Source: Oligoflexia bacterium
GTDB lineage: Bacteria; Bdellovibrionota; UBA1018
Direction of reading: 5' to 3'
Assembly (NCBI GenBank): GCA_903895855.1
Contig: CAITVN010000224.1
Location: 1-64,000 of the forward strand
DNA: 64,000 nucleotides
Shown here: positions 53,179 through 62,128 of the stretch, piece after piece
How the letters are laid out: the number at the start of each line of letters is the position of its first letter
Numbering within the stretch: position 1 is the first letter of the stretch
Translations under genes and position numbers: made by a program
The notes under the pieces: generated by a model
Databases searched by the model: none
Told to the model about the DNA's origin: nothing
The model's input: only the letters and a program-made list of their open reading frames with translations

Positions 53179-55982
53179 TGCGCGCTCAAACGGTAGGCCA
53201 TAGGCGCCCAAGAAGCCGCTTTTGCCGTAGCAAGAGCATCAACATCACTCATGACACTTGAAAGTTGAGTGACCATGTCAGTGAACTCAGTTCGGGTCAC
53301 GTGAATCAAATACGGCTCACCTGCCGAAAGTTTTCCGGCTAAGTCGAGAAACCCAAATTGTTGCATTTCAATATTTGGCATTGAAATCGACTCTTGCTTT
53401 GCTATCACGCTGCCGAATTTATCGACAGCCTCAAGAGTGATGCCTGGCGTGTGAGCCACTATTGAACCGAATCGATCGCTGCCTTCGATACCAAACCAGT
53501 CGTCTGGACCGGGCATGATACCATCCCACGGATCACCGGGATTGTGCCATGTGAAAGGATCATCTCGGGTCGCCACAAATTTCGGAAACAACGACTGATT
53601 CACGTGTGCCCCGACATAAAGAGTGTAACGAGTTTTGGCGCTACTTGAGATCTTGATAAAGAAGCTCTTTCCTAACTCGCTCGGATCAGTGAATAAAGTC
53701 GTCATCTTAGCACCCGGATACGCGGTGCCACTTTTTTCATCGACTTTGGTGAGCTTGGTACCAAACGAATCAGTCACACCCGAATACACTTCGAGATCGA
53801 CCGTATCAAAATCTGTCGGAGCGATTGAAACGCCGTACTGGCTCACAATACCGACTGTCGGCGGCACAGTGAATACGAACCAATCTTGATCACCGAGCTG
53901 GTGAAAATTGAGTTCCCACTCACCCGCACTCACATTCGATGCCGAAGCCCAAACGTTGTTGTCTTCGAACATATCTGGGTACAAGCCTGAGGCGAAACTC
54001 GAAAAGGTCAAATTGTAGTTGAGCTGGCTCCAAGCCTGCACGCGAATCACGTAGGTACCCGGAGCAAACAGACCAGAATAGTTCTGCCCGGCCACGGTTG
54101 AGTTACTCTTAAACTCTGTCGGAAAATAATCTTTGCCGTCTCGTTGAAACGTCATCTTGATGTTGCCAAGACCCGACATGTACTCGACGCCGACTGAAAC
54201 ACTTGAATAGTCAGAAACTGTGAATTTGTAAAAGTCTTGGTTCTTTGCGGTGAGCATTTTTTCGATCACGCCTGAAGAATTGATTGTTGTAGCTTGAGCA
54301 TCCCAATCGTTGGGCTCGAGATCGTCATCAGCCAATTTTTCTCCGGCCACTTCTTTCAAGGCTCCCAGCGCATTTAAATAGCCCACGCCTTTGACATCGA
54401 CGTCAGTCGAATCTTTCCACGCGCTTTTTTTCAAAATAGCATCGACTTGATCAGAAGTGAGAGACGGATTGAGCGACTTCATCATCGCAACCACCCCAGC
54501 AACCCAAGGCGTTGCCGCACTGGTACCGCCAGCGTTTGCGAGCTTAGCCGGATTATCACCGTTTGGCATTGAAGCGATATTGGTCGGAGCCCAAATGTCG
54601 ATTCCGCCGCCGAAATTCGAATAGCTGATTCGAGTATTTTGACCGTCGTTCATCGCGCCAACACAAATCACTCCGCCGACCATGCAAGGTTCGTAGTTTC
54701 CGGCAGCTGAATCGACGTTGTCATTTCCAGCCGCAGCGACCATCACAATGCCTGCGTTTCTGGCATCATTGAAATAGTCGTAAAGGTGTTTACAATCTTT
54801 GTAATCTTGGCAGTCTTCATTGCAAGCACCGCCGAAGCTCATGCTAGCCACTTGAATGCCCCAGACAGGTAACGACTTGATCGCGCGGCGAAGGGTTGCC
54901 GTAGTGAAATCGATCTTAAATAAAATCGGCGTAGCAACTAAGCCACCGCTTCCGCCAGCTCCACTTGAGTTATTGACTAACCCCGTAGCAGTACCGGTCG
55001 ATTGATTGCCGTGCCAATTGCAGGTGTTTCCGCCCGTGCATTTTCCGGGATTAGTGCCACCTGCATTGTAGGTATCACCTAGAAAGTCGTATTGCCCACC
55101 GATGTAGGCAATGTCAGTACCCCACTGAGTTGGGGTATTCGGAATACCAAATCCGGTTGCCGGGTCAGTGCCGAGCCAAAACCCGCCATCGATAATAGCG
55201 ACATTCACCGAAAAAGGCGAATAGCCGTGAAGAGTCATGTACTGCCACGCAGCACCCACCGTTGAGCGATTGCTTCCGTAGCCGCTACTTTTTACATACG
55301 ATTGATTAAATAAATTTAGTGCCGCGCCCGCTGTCGGAGCCCCTTCAGTTGTCTGGTGAAGCATCGCCGTAGGTTGAAGCACGAAATTCGGAGTCACTCG
55401 TCGCTGAGCTTTTGAATCAGTCGCGGTACTTTCAAACGCAGTCAGTGCAATCAGTCGACCGGCATCTTCGCCCGAAAACTGATAAGAGCCCTGCATTTGT
55501 CTCAAATCACCAGCAGCCTGAAGTTCAGCCACAGCAGGCAATTTATTGAGTTTCACCAAATAGAATTCGGCTGTATCAATCAATTTTTGATGTGCAGGCG
55601 AGATCGGTTTTTTTGGCGACCCGGGCGACCCACCATCTGGGTAGGGCACTCGGTCGTCAGAAATGATCTCGCCTTGGTATTTCACCATAAACGCATCAAG
55701 ATCGGCTTTATCTGTCGGAGCGAACAACACTTCGTTCGCAACAAAGTCAGATTGCACGCCGTTTCGATCACTGTATGCCGCCACGGGCCTTGGGTTACCA
55801 TTGGCGTCTTCAATGCTCTCGACCTTTGGTTTGACCGATGAGGTCACACTGAATGTGAATTTTTCGGCTGGCCTTGGCGGTGGTGGGTTATTTGATGTAT
55901 CACAGCCAACCGACAGCGTTAAAGCTGACGCAAGCAATGAAGCCACAACTGAAGACAAACGAGTGCAATTGAAACGCGACAT
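53175..55982 (-). CDS. Large subtilisin-like (S8) lipoprotein with C-terminal PPC-type domains
   Basis: 935 residues. Lipoprotein signal ending LSVGC, then DTSNNPPPPRP. Propeptide region to ~240. The catalytic domain has Asp in VAIIDGGFW, His in CNWHGNQSTG, VMVAAAGND and Ser in GGTSAATPWVAG. Several extra cysteines (ECCxxDCQDYKDC-like spacing around ~385) suggest disulphides. Two C-terminal beta domains resembling pre-peptidase C-terminal (PPC) modules follow (FYKFTVSDYSSVSVG; DWFVFTVPP). It is probably a surface or periplasmic protease with binding modules. Confidence 0.9.
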   Translation of the reverse strand: MSRFNCTRLSSVVASLLASALTLSVGCDTSNNPPPPRPAEKFTFSVTSSVKPKVESIEDANGNPRPVAAYSDRNGVQSDFVANEVLFAPTDKADLDAFMVKYQGEIISDDRVPYPDGGSPGSPKKPISPAHQKLIDTAEFYLVKLNKLPAVAELQAAGDLRQMQGSYQFSGEDAGRLIALTAFESTATDSKAQRRVTPNFVLQPTAMLHQTTEGAPTAGAALNLFNQSYVKSSGYGSNRSTVGAAWQYMTLHGYSPFSVNVAIIDGGFWLGTDPATGFGIPNTPTQWGTDIAYIGGQYDFLGDTYNAGGTNPGKCTGGNTCNWHGNQSTGTATGLVNNSSGAGGSGGLVATPILFKIDFTTATLRRAIKSLPVWGIQVASMSFGGACNEDCQDYKDCKHLYDYFNDARNAGIVMVAAAGNDNVDSAAGNYEPCMVGGVICVGAMNDGQNTRISYSNFGGGIDIWAPTNIASMPNGDNPAKLANAGGTSAATPWVAGVVAMMKSLNPSLTSDQVDAILKKSAWKDSTDVDVKGVGYLNALGALKEVAGEKLADDDLEPNDWDAQATTINSSGVIEKMLTAKNQDFYKFTVSDYSSVSVGVEYMSGLGNIKMTFQRDGKDYFPTEFKSNSTVAGQNYSGLFAPGTYVIRVQAWSQLNYNLTFSSFASGLYPDMFEDNNVWASASNVSAGEWELNFHQLGDQDWFVFTVPPTVGIVSQYGVSIAPTDFDTVDLEVYSGVTDSFGTKLTKVDEKSGTAYPGAKMTTLFTDPSELGKSFFIKISSSAKTRYTLYVGAHVNQSLFPKFVATRDDPFTWHNPGDPWDGIMPGPDDWFGIEGSDRFGSIVAHTPGITLEAVDKFGSVIAKQESISMPNIEMQQFGFLDLAGKLSAGEPYLIHVTRTEFTDMVTQLSSVMSDVDALATAKAASWAPMAYRLSAQ

Positions 55983-56012
55983 ACTAAGCGATTCCTTTTA
56001 ATAACTAGAAAT

Positions 56013-56222
56013 TTACTTGAGTTTAGATTGTTTAGAGGCCGCTCGAACGTCGCATTTAATGGGGCCACCGTGCGACTTAGATCCTAGCTTGCTCGAACTG
56101 CCCCCATCCTTATTATCACGCCCTTTTCCAATGTAAGGCTGATCAACCGGCTTTGCAAAACACTGACTTGAGATCGAAACCGAGACAAAAGCTAGAAACG
56201 AAATGGCCAATAATTTGAACAT
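56013..56222 (-). CDS. Small secreted protein, 69 residues
   Basis: A signal peptide (MFKLLAISFLAFVSVSISSQCFA) and a mature part of about 46 residues, rich in Gly, Ser and Lys with one Cys (GRDNKDGGSSSKLGSKSHGG). AGGAG stands eight bases before the ATG, which supports expression. It precedes the large S8 protease in the same orientation with a 30-base gap, so it may be co-expressed, for example as a partner or inhibitor (inference). No family recognised. Confidence 0.65.
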   Translation of the reverse strand: MFKLLAISFLAFVSVSISSQCFAKPVDQPYIGKGRDNKDGGSSSKLGSKSHGGPIKCDVRAASKQSKLK

Positions 56223-56402
56223 GCGCGATTCTCCTATTTTAGATTAGTTGACTATCTAAGTCAGTCTTTAACGCAAAGCGGCATTTAGGTCAAGTCTAAA
56301 TTAGGACCATCGAAGTAGAGCGGTTCCTTAACTATTTGCAAACCGTGCTACACATCATTTTATCTACCCAGCGTGACGCGACGCATGATAACACTAACAC
56401 CT

Positions 56403-58133
56403 ATGCACACCCCAAAAATCGGTCCAATTTCATTGCTCGCGGCAACACTCTTGTTTTCACTTGGATTTCTTGCCTGCGATACCTCAAACGCCCCGCCTCC
56501 CGCTGCAGGGCTACAGGTGTCAAAGGCGACTCCAACCAACCAGGCTTCAGATGTGCCACTCGACCAGACTATCTCGCTCGAAATGAATCAAACGATTGAT
56601 CAATCAACGGTTAAGATCACTTCACCTAATGCAACCCTCGAAGTCGTCGACACCGACGATGGCGCATCTCGGGTTGATGGCCTACTGAGCTTTACCGAAA
56701 CGACCACCACAACCATCTTATTTAAACCATCGGGTCATTTGCTCTCTGAGCATCACTACTCAGTCACCCTTAAAGCAAGCGTAGCAAACGCAGCAGGTGA
56801 AACCTTAACTTCAGATTACCACTTTGACTTTCAAGCCCACACACAAGACTGGCAAACACCCACCAGCATGTACGCCACTCCCTCTACCTACGGTGCGACA
56901 GTGTCGGCCTCATGCCCAGACGGTTCAACCCTTTTTGTGTATAATCCAGAAGGTTTTTCGGATGGCGGCCTATATGCACAGATCTACTCGCAAAATCAAT
57001 TCGCCCCCGCCGAGCCTTTGTGGATCAGCGGCGCAGTGAGAAACGTTCAGGCCGTTTGCACGCCAACGGGCTACCTGCTTGCGTTCTACAACGAAAACGA
57101 TCGCCACGTTTACACCCAGAGATACCTCAACAGTACAGGCTGGTTAGCAAGACAACCGATGACGTCTGACAGCGTTCAAGGCTTTAATCCGAAAATTGCT
57201 GCAGACCACGAAGGTAACGCCGTTCTTCTTTGGAAACAGTACACTGTGGCTACGGGCAACCAACTCTGGGGCAGCCGGTACCTTGCCCGTACAAACACCT
57301 GGACCCCAGCAGCTCGCATCGACCTCGATGTTCCTGGCTCAGACACTGCATGGGTTGGCTACTTCTATGACGTTGCTTTGAATGAAGACGGAAAAGGAAT
57401 CGTCGTATTTTCGTTTCCACCCGTAGGAGGCCCCCTCGACACCTGGAGTTACTACTCAAAAGAAGTCGATGTCAAACTGGGTTGGATGTCTCCAGTCTCT
57501 GTTTTCGGAGGCGGGCAACCGATTGACTCTCTCTATTCGGCTATCGCACTTCACAAAAACGGTGACGCCGAATTGATCGTACCCTTTAAAATCATGTTAG
57601 GAGGGGCAAATTACACCTACAAATTTAAAGCCGTTCACTACCAACACGCGTCTGCCCACTGGGGCAGTCCGGTGCTCATTGACTTCACTGAAACCACGTT
57701 TACCAGTCGCTACCCAAAGATTTTCATCAAGCCTAACGATGACATGGTCGTATCTTGGATGTCGCAAGACTCAACGCAATTCAAAATCAATGTTGCCAGA
57801 AACACTAACGGCGCAGGATGGCTTGCCACCAACCCACAAATCGACTTAGGACCAAAGCTTGAACACGATTACTATTACTACAGTTTCGAAGTTGATAATC
57901 TGGGCCAAGAATGGGCAGCATTCTCTCACCTTGTAGGCACCAAGCTCGAACTTCGAGTAGCCCAAGCAGACGCAAGCGGCCAATTTCTGACCGCTAACGC
58001 CATCGCACCGGTTGCTACCGGAGACCAGTTCTTTGCGAATTTGCATGCTGACTATGCCGGAAATATTTTTCTTTCCTGGATGCAAGGATCGTTCACGACT
58101 TCAGTCACGCCTTGGTTGGTGCTCTATAAGTAA
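56403..58133 (+). CDS. Lipoprotein with Big_5-type Ig-like domain and beta-propeller-like repeats
   Basis: About 576 residues. Lipoprotein signal ending LGFLAC, then DTSNAPPPAAG, nearly the same anchor sequence as the S8 lipoprotein next door. An SbsA/Big_5-like domain follows (ATPTNQASDVPLDQTISLEMNQTID, YSVTLKASVANAAGETL). The rest contains repeated beta blades with Trp/Tyr-rich motifs (NAVLLWKQYT, DMVVSWMSQD, IFLSWMQGS), as in sialidase or WD-like propellers. It is probably a surface binding protein. ATG 56403 is preferred over 56373, as it gives the better signal peptide. Confidence 0.75.
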   Translation: MHTPKIGPISLLAATLLFSLGFLACDTSNAPPPAAGLQVSKATPTNQASDVPLDQTISLEMNQTIDQSTVKITSPNATLEVVDTDDGASRVDGLLSFTETTTTTILFKPSGHLLSEHHYSVTLKASVANAAGETLTSDYHFDFQAHTQDWQTPTSMYATPSTYGATVSASCPDGSTLFVYNPEGFSDGGLYAQIYSQNQFAPAEPLWISGAVRNVQAVCTPTGYLLAFYNENDRHVYTQRYLNSTGWLARQPMTSDSVQGFNPKIAADHEGNAVLLWKQYTVATGNQLWGSRYLARTNTWTPAARIDLDVPGSDTAWVGYFYDVALNEDGKGIVVFSFPPVGGPLDTWSYYSKEVDVKLGWMSPVSVFGGGQPIDSLYSAIALHKNGDAELIVPFKIMLGGANYTYKFKAVHYQHASAHWGSPVLIDFTETTFTSRYPKIFIKPNDDMVVSWMSQDSTQFKINVARNTNGAGWLATNPQIDLGPKLEHDYYYYSFEVDNLGQEWAAFSHLVGTKLELRVAQADASGQFLTANAIAPVATGDQFFANLHADYAGNIFLSWMQGSFTTSVTPWLVLYK

Positions 58134-58187
58134 TGAATTGCTCACGCCAAGTGAGAAGCCTACCCAGCGGCACTAACCGCGCTGCGC

Positions 58188-59723
58188 TCACCGCACGAAG
58201 TGCTTGAGCACAAATTCTAGCGCGTCTGACTTGGTTCGAATTTTTTCTTCTAACTGAAGGTCTTCTACCGTTCGTAAAATCTCGGCAAACTTAGGACCGG
58301 GATTCAAGCCCAGCTGAACCAGGTCTTCGCCAGTCAGCAATTTTTGAGTGTTTTGTGCCGATTTCTGCCACTCAGTCCAACGACTCGCCCAAAATTCGTA
58401 ATAGACGAGGTTGCCATCTGAAGCAGCCGCATCAGCGCGATGAAACGATAGCAAGATCCCGAAATCAGGTCTTCGAATCATTCTCTGCAATGTGGCTTCG
58501 CGCATTTGAAACACGTCACGAAACCCACTCTGCGACTCAATAATCGAAGAAATGAGTTCAACCTCTTGATGAGACAATCTCAAGCGAACCCCGACAACCC
58601 GCCCTAATGAGGCACTCAGCTTCTCGGTCACTCCTTTTTGGGTTTTTTGCTTGCCTTCAAGTTGAGGCCTTCCAATGTCATGAAATAGCGCCGCCCAGGC
58701 CAGCTCAGCCGGACACCCGGGGTTCTGCCTCACCACACAATCAAGAACTTTTAAAGTGTGCTCAAACCCTTGAGACACCGTTTTTAATGAATCAACTTCG
58801 GGCAAGACGTACTTAAGCAGCCCAAAATCACTTAACATTTCGATGGCTCTTTTCGCATTAGGGCCACAAATCATGAGACTCAGCTCATCGCGAATTCGCT
58901 CGTAGCTCACCTTTGAAACGAGACGGGCTCTTTCAATCATTGCTTTTTTTGTTTCAGTTTCGATTTCAAAATCTAAAGCAGCTGAGAATCGAACCGCCCG
59001 TAAAAGGCGCAATGCATCTTCACGAAACCGCTCGTGAGGGTTTCCGATCGCCCTGATGATTTTTTGACTCAAATCAACTAACCCATTTTCACAATCTAAA
59101 ATTCGTGAAGTTTTAGGATCAAAGAAAAGAGCATTAATCGTAAAATCTCGACGTTTGGCATCTTCTTCTGGGCCCGCAAATAAAACGCCCTTAGGATGAC
59201 GGTGATCTTCGTACTCAAGGTCTTTTCGAAACGTTGAGATTTCAAGCATCGCCCCGTGAGCGACAGGAAGCTTCAAAACGCCAAATTTCTTACCCACCGT
59301 CACCGCGTGCGGAAAAATGCGGCAAAGCTCATCGGGAAGCGCACTGGTGGCAATATCGTGGTCTTTGACCGCTCGGCCCAGGATGGCATCGCGAACACTT
59401 CCGCCGACGATAAACGCGAGATGCCCGGCCTCGTCGAGCTTTTCAAGGGCCTCTTTCACATACCCGGGCAAAATAAGAGGACGATCAATCGGTATCCACT
59501 TCGAGTGCGACACCGTTTTGCTGGTATCGACTTTTGAGGACAGAATCGCCTTCAAATTTGTTGACAGCTTTAGTGCCTTCGGTTTCTTTTCCTCCAGCTT
59601 GCTCTGCTTTTGATTTTTTTCGATTTTTCTTTCGAGAGTCGACTTTAACTGCCTTGACGTTCCCTTTTGCAGTCTGGGTACCCGTGCTGACTGCGCCGCT
59701 ATTTTCGGAGTCTTTTTCACTTT
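58188..59723 (-). CDS. pcnB: Poly(A) polymerase / tRNA nucleotidyltransferase family with HD domain
   Basis: About 511 residues. The nucleotidyltransferase head reads AFIVGGSVRDAILGRAVKDHDIATSALP with catalytic Asp residues, then RRDFTINALFFDP, RFREDALRLLRAVRFSAALDF, and a C-terminal HD-type motif AALFHDIGRP. It adds A or CCA to RNA 3' ends; the HD motif fits CCA-adding or PcnB-like enzymes. A very basic ~75-residue N-terminal extension is present. GTG 59723 is chosen because GAGGAG lies nine bases before it; a later GTG near 59513 would remove the extension and most of the overlap with the frame at 59485-59844. Confidence 0.88.
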   Translation of the reverse strand, partial: KVKKTPKIAAQSARVPRLQKGTSRQLKSTLERKIEKNQKQSKLEEKKPKALKLSTNLKAILSSKVDTSKTVSHSKWIPIDRPLILPGYVKEALEKLDEAGHLAFIVGGSVRDAILGRAVKDHDIATSALPDELCRIFPHAVTVGKKFGVLKLPVAHGAMLEISTFRKDLEYEDHRHPKGVLFAGPEEDAKRRDFTINALFFDPKTSRILDCENGLVDLSQKIIRAIGNPHERFREDALRLLRAVRFSAALDFEIETETKKAMIERARLVSKVSYERIRDELSLMICGPNAKRAIEMLSDFGLLKYVLPEVDSLKTVSQGFEHTLKVLDCVVRQNPGCPAELAWAALFHDIGRPQLEGKQKTQKGVTEKLSASLGRVVGVRLRLSHQEVELISSIIESQSGFRDVFQMREATLQRMIRRPDFGILLSFHRADAAASDGNLVYYEFWASRWTEWQKSAQNTQKLLTGEDLVQLGLNPGPKFAEILRTVEDLQLEEKIRTKSDALEFVLKHFVR

Positions 59724-59844
59724 GCCTATTCTCCTCAACTGTCGCACGACTCACCTGAGGTAAGAATAGCCCCAACGAAATCATGCCCGTCAAAACCATC
59801 AAAGATACAAAAATCGGGATTTGAAAAAATTTAAGACTCTGCAT
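59485..59844 (-). CDS. Possible small membrane-anchored protein overlapping pcnB out of frame
   Basis: 119 residues. A convincing membrane or signal segment (FFQIPIFVSLMVLTGMISLGLFLPQVSRA) is followed by a charged Lys/Glu/Thr tail and VNKFEGDSVLKSRYQQNGVALEVDTD. It shares about 240 bases with the pcnB N-terminal extension in another frame. There is no ribosome-binding site before its ATG. Both frames cannot easily be free of constraint, so one may be spurious; the membrane segment lies outside the overlap and supports this one. Confidence 0.4.
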   Translation of the reverse strand: MQSLKFFQIPIFVSLMVLTGMISLGLFLPQVSRATVEENRQSEKDSENSGAVSTGTQTAKGNVKAVKVDSRKKNRKKSKAEQAGGKETEGTKAVNKFEGDSVLKSRYQQNGVALEVDTD

Positions 59845-59897
59845 CTATGCTTATGTAAACACGAACAGGTCACCTCGTGCATCAATTATTTTACGGT

Positions 59898-60290
59898 TCA
59901 AATTTTAGTTAACTCGAGGCCGATGACCGGTGCCATCGCCTTGAAACACTTATCCAAACTCCAAAGTTCGACACCGTGTTCTTTTGCGAGCGTAGCGATC
60001 AAGCAATCGACGGTAGAAAGGGTAATACCCTTTTTTCGACACTTGAAATAATTGAAGGCACTCAGACCCCAAAGTCGGTCTGTGACGTCAAGGAATTCAA
60101 ATCCTAAAAATGCATCCCAGAGCTTGTGAAATTCCTCTTCAGTCCGAGCGCCCTGACAAACCTCAACCTGAATAGGTTTTACGACATAGAGTAATTCGTT
60201 TCGCAAAATCAAACGCCTTAAGTTAAGGCATTCTTTATTTCGCGGATTGGCGGCGGCAATCCACACCGAACTATCGACGAGAATGGCCAT
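59898..60290 (-). CDS. vapC: VapC-type PIN-domain toxin
   Basis: 130 residues, a complete PIN domain. The acidic metal-binding residues are Asp in LVDSSVW, Glu in IQVEVCQG, Asp in TLSTVDCLIA and Asp in LDKCF. VapC toxins are Mg-dependent ribonucleases, usually cutting tRNA or rRNA. It overlaps the antitoxin gene by 20 bases, the usual antitoxin-first order. All catalytic residues are present, so it should be active. Confidence 0.9.
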   Translation of the reverse strand: MAILVDSSVWIAAANPRNKECLNLRRLILRNELLYVVKPIQVEVCQGARTEEEFHKLWDAFLGFEFLDVTDRLWGLSAFNYFKCRKKGITLSTVDCLIATLAKEHGVELWSLDKCFKAMAPVIGLELTKI

Positions 60291-60480
60291 TTTTTGGCCT
60301 CATGTCGGAATGTTTGGCATCAAAAAAATCGGTTCCCAAGAGATCGGCCATCGAGTGACGCCTCACCTGCGCTATGTACGCATCGAGTGATTTATCGAGA
60401 AGCTCTCTGAGTGTGGAAGACTCACCTAATTTTTTAGCCAAAGCGACTTTTCTATCATCGAGCTCTACTGAAGTTTTCAT
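60271..60480 (-). CDS. vapB: VapB-type antitoxin
   Basis: 69 residues. MKTSVELDDRKVALAKKLGESSTLRELLDKSLDAYI matches the short ribbon-helix-helix-like VapB family that pairs with PIN toxins. The C-terminal half (MADLLGTDFFDAKHSDMRP) would wrap the toxin. I place the start at ATG 60480, with GAGG five bases upstream, rather than the open-frame start at 60516. A 15-bp palindrome lies about 30 bases upstream. Confidence 0.85.
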   Translation of the reverse strand: MKTSVELDDRKVALAKKLGESSTLRELLDKSLDAYIAQVRRHSMADLLGTDFFDAKHSDMRPKNGHSRR

Positions 60481-60508
60481 ACATGCCTCATCGAATTGAA
60501 AATCAAAC

Positions 60509-60523
60509 GATATCAATGATATC
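60509..60523. promoter_or_regulatory. Candidate VapB operator palindrome
   Basis: GATATCA-A-TGATATC, a perfect dyad with a single central base. On the minus strand it lies between a possible -35 TTGTCT and -10 TATCGT of the vapBC promoter, where autorepression by the toxin-antitoxin complex would act. Confidence 0.55.
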
Positions 60524-60582
60524 TAAAATAGACAATTTTATAGTATCAGACATCCTAAACCTTGTCAACTCGACCCAAAAAC

Positions 60583-61245
60583 TCAGGCTAGAGCCACAAC
60601 TTCGCGCACTAGGCTCTCAATTCCTTCAAAAATTTCGAATAAATAAGCATCCTCAATCATATACGCCGGGGTACTCACCACTCGATTTTTGCTATCAACT
60701 ACCGCCTGATTCACCGCGCACACCACATGCTCATGCCCCAAGGCCTCTACGGCTGTCGCCGCTTCGCCGGCCCCACCCAAGGTCAACTTCAGCCCCGCGT
60801 TTCTTAGCGCAAGCGCCACAATAACAGGGGCAATGCAAACCGCCCCTATCGGCTTTTTTGAATGATGGGCGATCTCAATTGAACGCTCTAAAACGGGATG
60901 CACCTTGCCCTTCACCCCATCAAAAGCAAACGTGCACAGGTTCTTTGCGGCTCCAAACCCTCCTGGCAAAATCAATCCATTGAAACGATCCATGTTTAAT
61001 TCAGAAAGCGGGCTGATCTGCCCTCTTGCGATCCTGGCGGCTTCAACCATTTGGTTTCGCACTTCACCTGCGACCGGTTTCTTATGTAGACAATCCATCA
61101 CGTGAAACTGATTTTCGTTGGGTGCAAAAATCGACACTTCAACGGGATGCTTACTCAAAGCCCACAAAACAGCAACACTCTCTCGAATTTCGCTGCCATC
61201 GAGATAACCAGAACCACAAAGCACAACCGCAATTTTTTTCTTCAT
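60583..61245 (-). CDS. elbB: ElbB-like DJ-1/PfpI-superfamily protein
   Basis: 220 residues. Family motifs: KIAVVLCGSGYLDGSEIRES, NGLILPGGFGAAKNLCTFAF, and the nucleophile elbow IGAVCIAPV with its Cys. ElbB proteins show weak glyoxalase III activity and are linked to isoprenoid metabolism in E. coli, though the true role is open. Stands alone between vapBC and the next gene. No strong ribosome-binding site is seen. Confidence 0.93.
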   Translation of the reverse strand: MKKKIAVVLCGSGYLDGSEIRESVAVLWALSKHPVEVSIFAPNENQFHVMDCLHKKPVAGEVRNQMVEAARIARGQISPLSELNMDRFNGLILPGGFGAAKNLCTFAFDGVKGKVHPVLERSIEIAHHSKKPIGAVCIAPVIVALALRNAGLKLTLGGAGEAATAVEALGHEHVVCAVNQAVVDSKNRVVSTPAYMIEDAYLFEIFEGIESLVREVVALA

Positions 61246-61296
61246 AGGTAAGTCAAAATATACCGATTACCTGTCTAAATAAAGTCTAATCACGCA

Positions 61297-62079
61297 TCAT
61301 TTTGCGACTTGAAACACTCGATTGATGGCTTTTCCGTTCATGCTTCTCACGTGCGCAAGATAGTGCCCCGGAGGCAACCGACCGAGGTTCAACTCTCGAC
61401 TAAATGGCCTAATGTATTGAGCGCAAAAGACTCCACTTTTGATGTTCAAAACAGGCAAAATAACAAAAACATCATCGACCCTCTCGATTCGAATCTCGTC
61501 GGTTAACTCAGAGCACGAATTTGTCAAAATGCCATTCAAAGTTACCTTCACTTCATCCAAACCGTTAATCATGTCGCTCACCATGGCATTCGATGTTGCC
61601 GCATAAGGCTGGGTATCAATACTCAGCGTGGTGGCAACTGCAACGCTCAGCATTCGAATACCCACTTGCCCCGCCGGCTTCTGGTATTTTACGATATAAT
61701 CGCCTGCAGATAGCCTACCCAATGAAACCTCTGTCGTGTAGGGAACCTGAAACTTCATGTGTGCGGGCAAAATGGCCTCTTCTACACAAAGCTTATCAGC
61801 CTTCTTTCTGGCGTACTGTCGTAGCGTGATCACAGCCGACGAAAGAGGATCTCTTTCTACTTTGGTCGGCCCCACTTCGTAGCAGAAATTCGGAAGACTT
61901 CCGTGCAAAACGAATAAGACCTCATCATTGTCATCAAACCCCACCCGTGGGGCCATGCCCACAACCGCCGGAACCTCAATCAAATCATCCGAGGCGAAAA
62001 CACTCGAAACAAAATTAAAAAGACCCGAAAATAAAATTAGAAACAATAATACCCGAATTTTCCTACGGTGCGTGCGCAT
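61297..62079 (-). CDS. Exported protein with a duplicated two-Cys beta domain
   Basis: 260 residues. Signal peptide (VLLFLILFSGLFNFVSSVFA). The mature protein is two similar halves: each has a G-S/I-L-x-N-x-C block (LHGSLPNFCYEVG; LNGILTNSCSELT), a second Cys (LCVEE; VFCAQY) and a closing GRL-x-x-G-x-Y block (GRLSAGDYIVKY; GRLPPGHYLAHV). Each half could form a disulphide. Family unknown. ATG 62079 has AAGGAGG upstream; the longer frame from 62211 overlaps the kinase gene and lacks this. It may be read with the kinase 49 bases upstream. Confidence 0.72.
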   Translation of the reverse strand: MRTHRRKIRVLLFLILFSGLFNFVSSVFASDDLIEVPAVVGMAPRVGFDDNDEVLFVLHGSLPNFCYEVGPTKVERDPLSSAVITLRQYARKKADKLCVEEAILPAHMKFQVPYTTEVSLGRLSAGDYIVKYQKPAGQVGIRMLSVAVATTLSIDTQPYAATSNAMVSDMINGLDEVKVTLNGILTNSCSELTDEIRIERVDDVFVILPVLNIKSGVFCAQYIRPFSRELNLGRLPPGHYLAHVRSMNGKAINRVFQVAK

Positions 62080-62128
62080 AAAAATTCCTCCTTGATAAAC
62101 CAAAGAAGAGCATATCGCATGCCAATAC

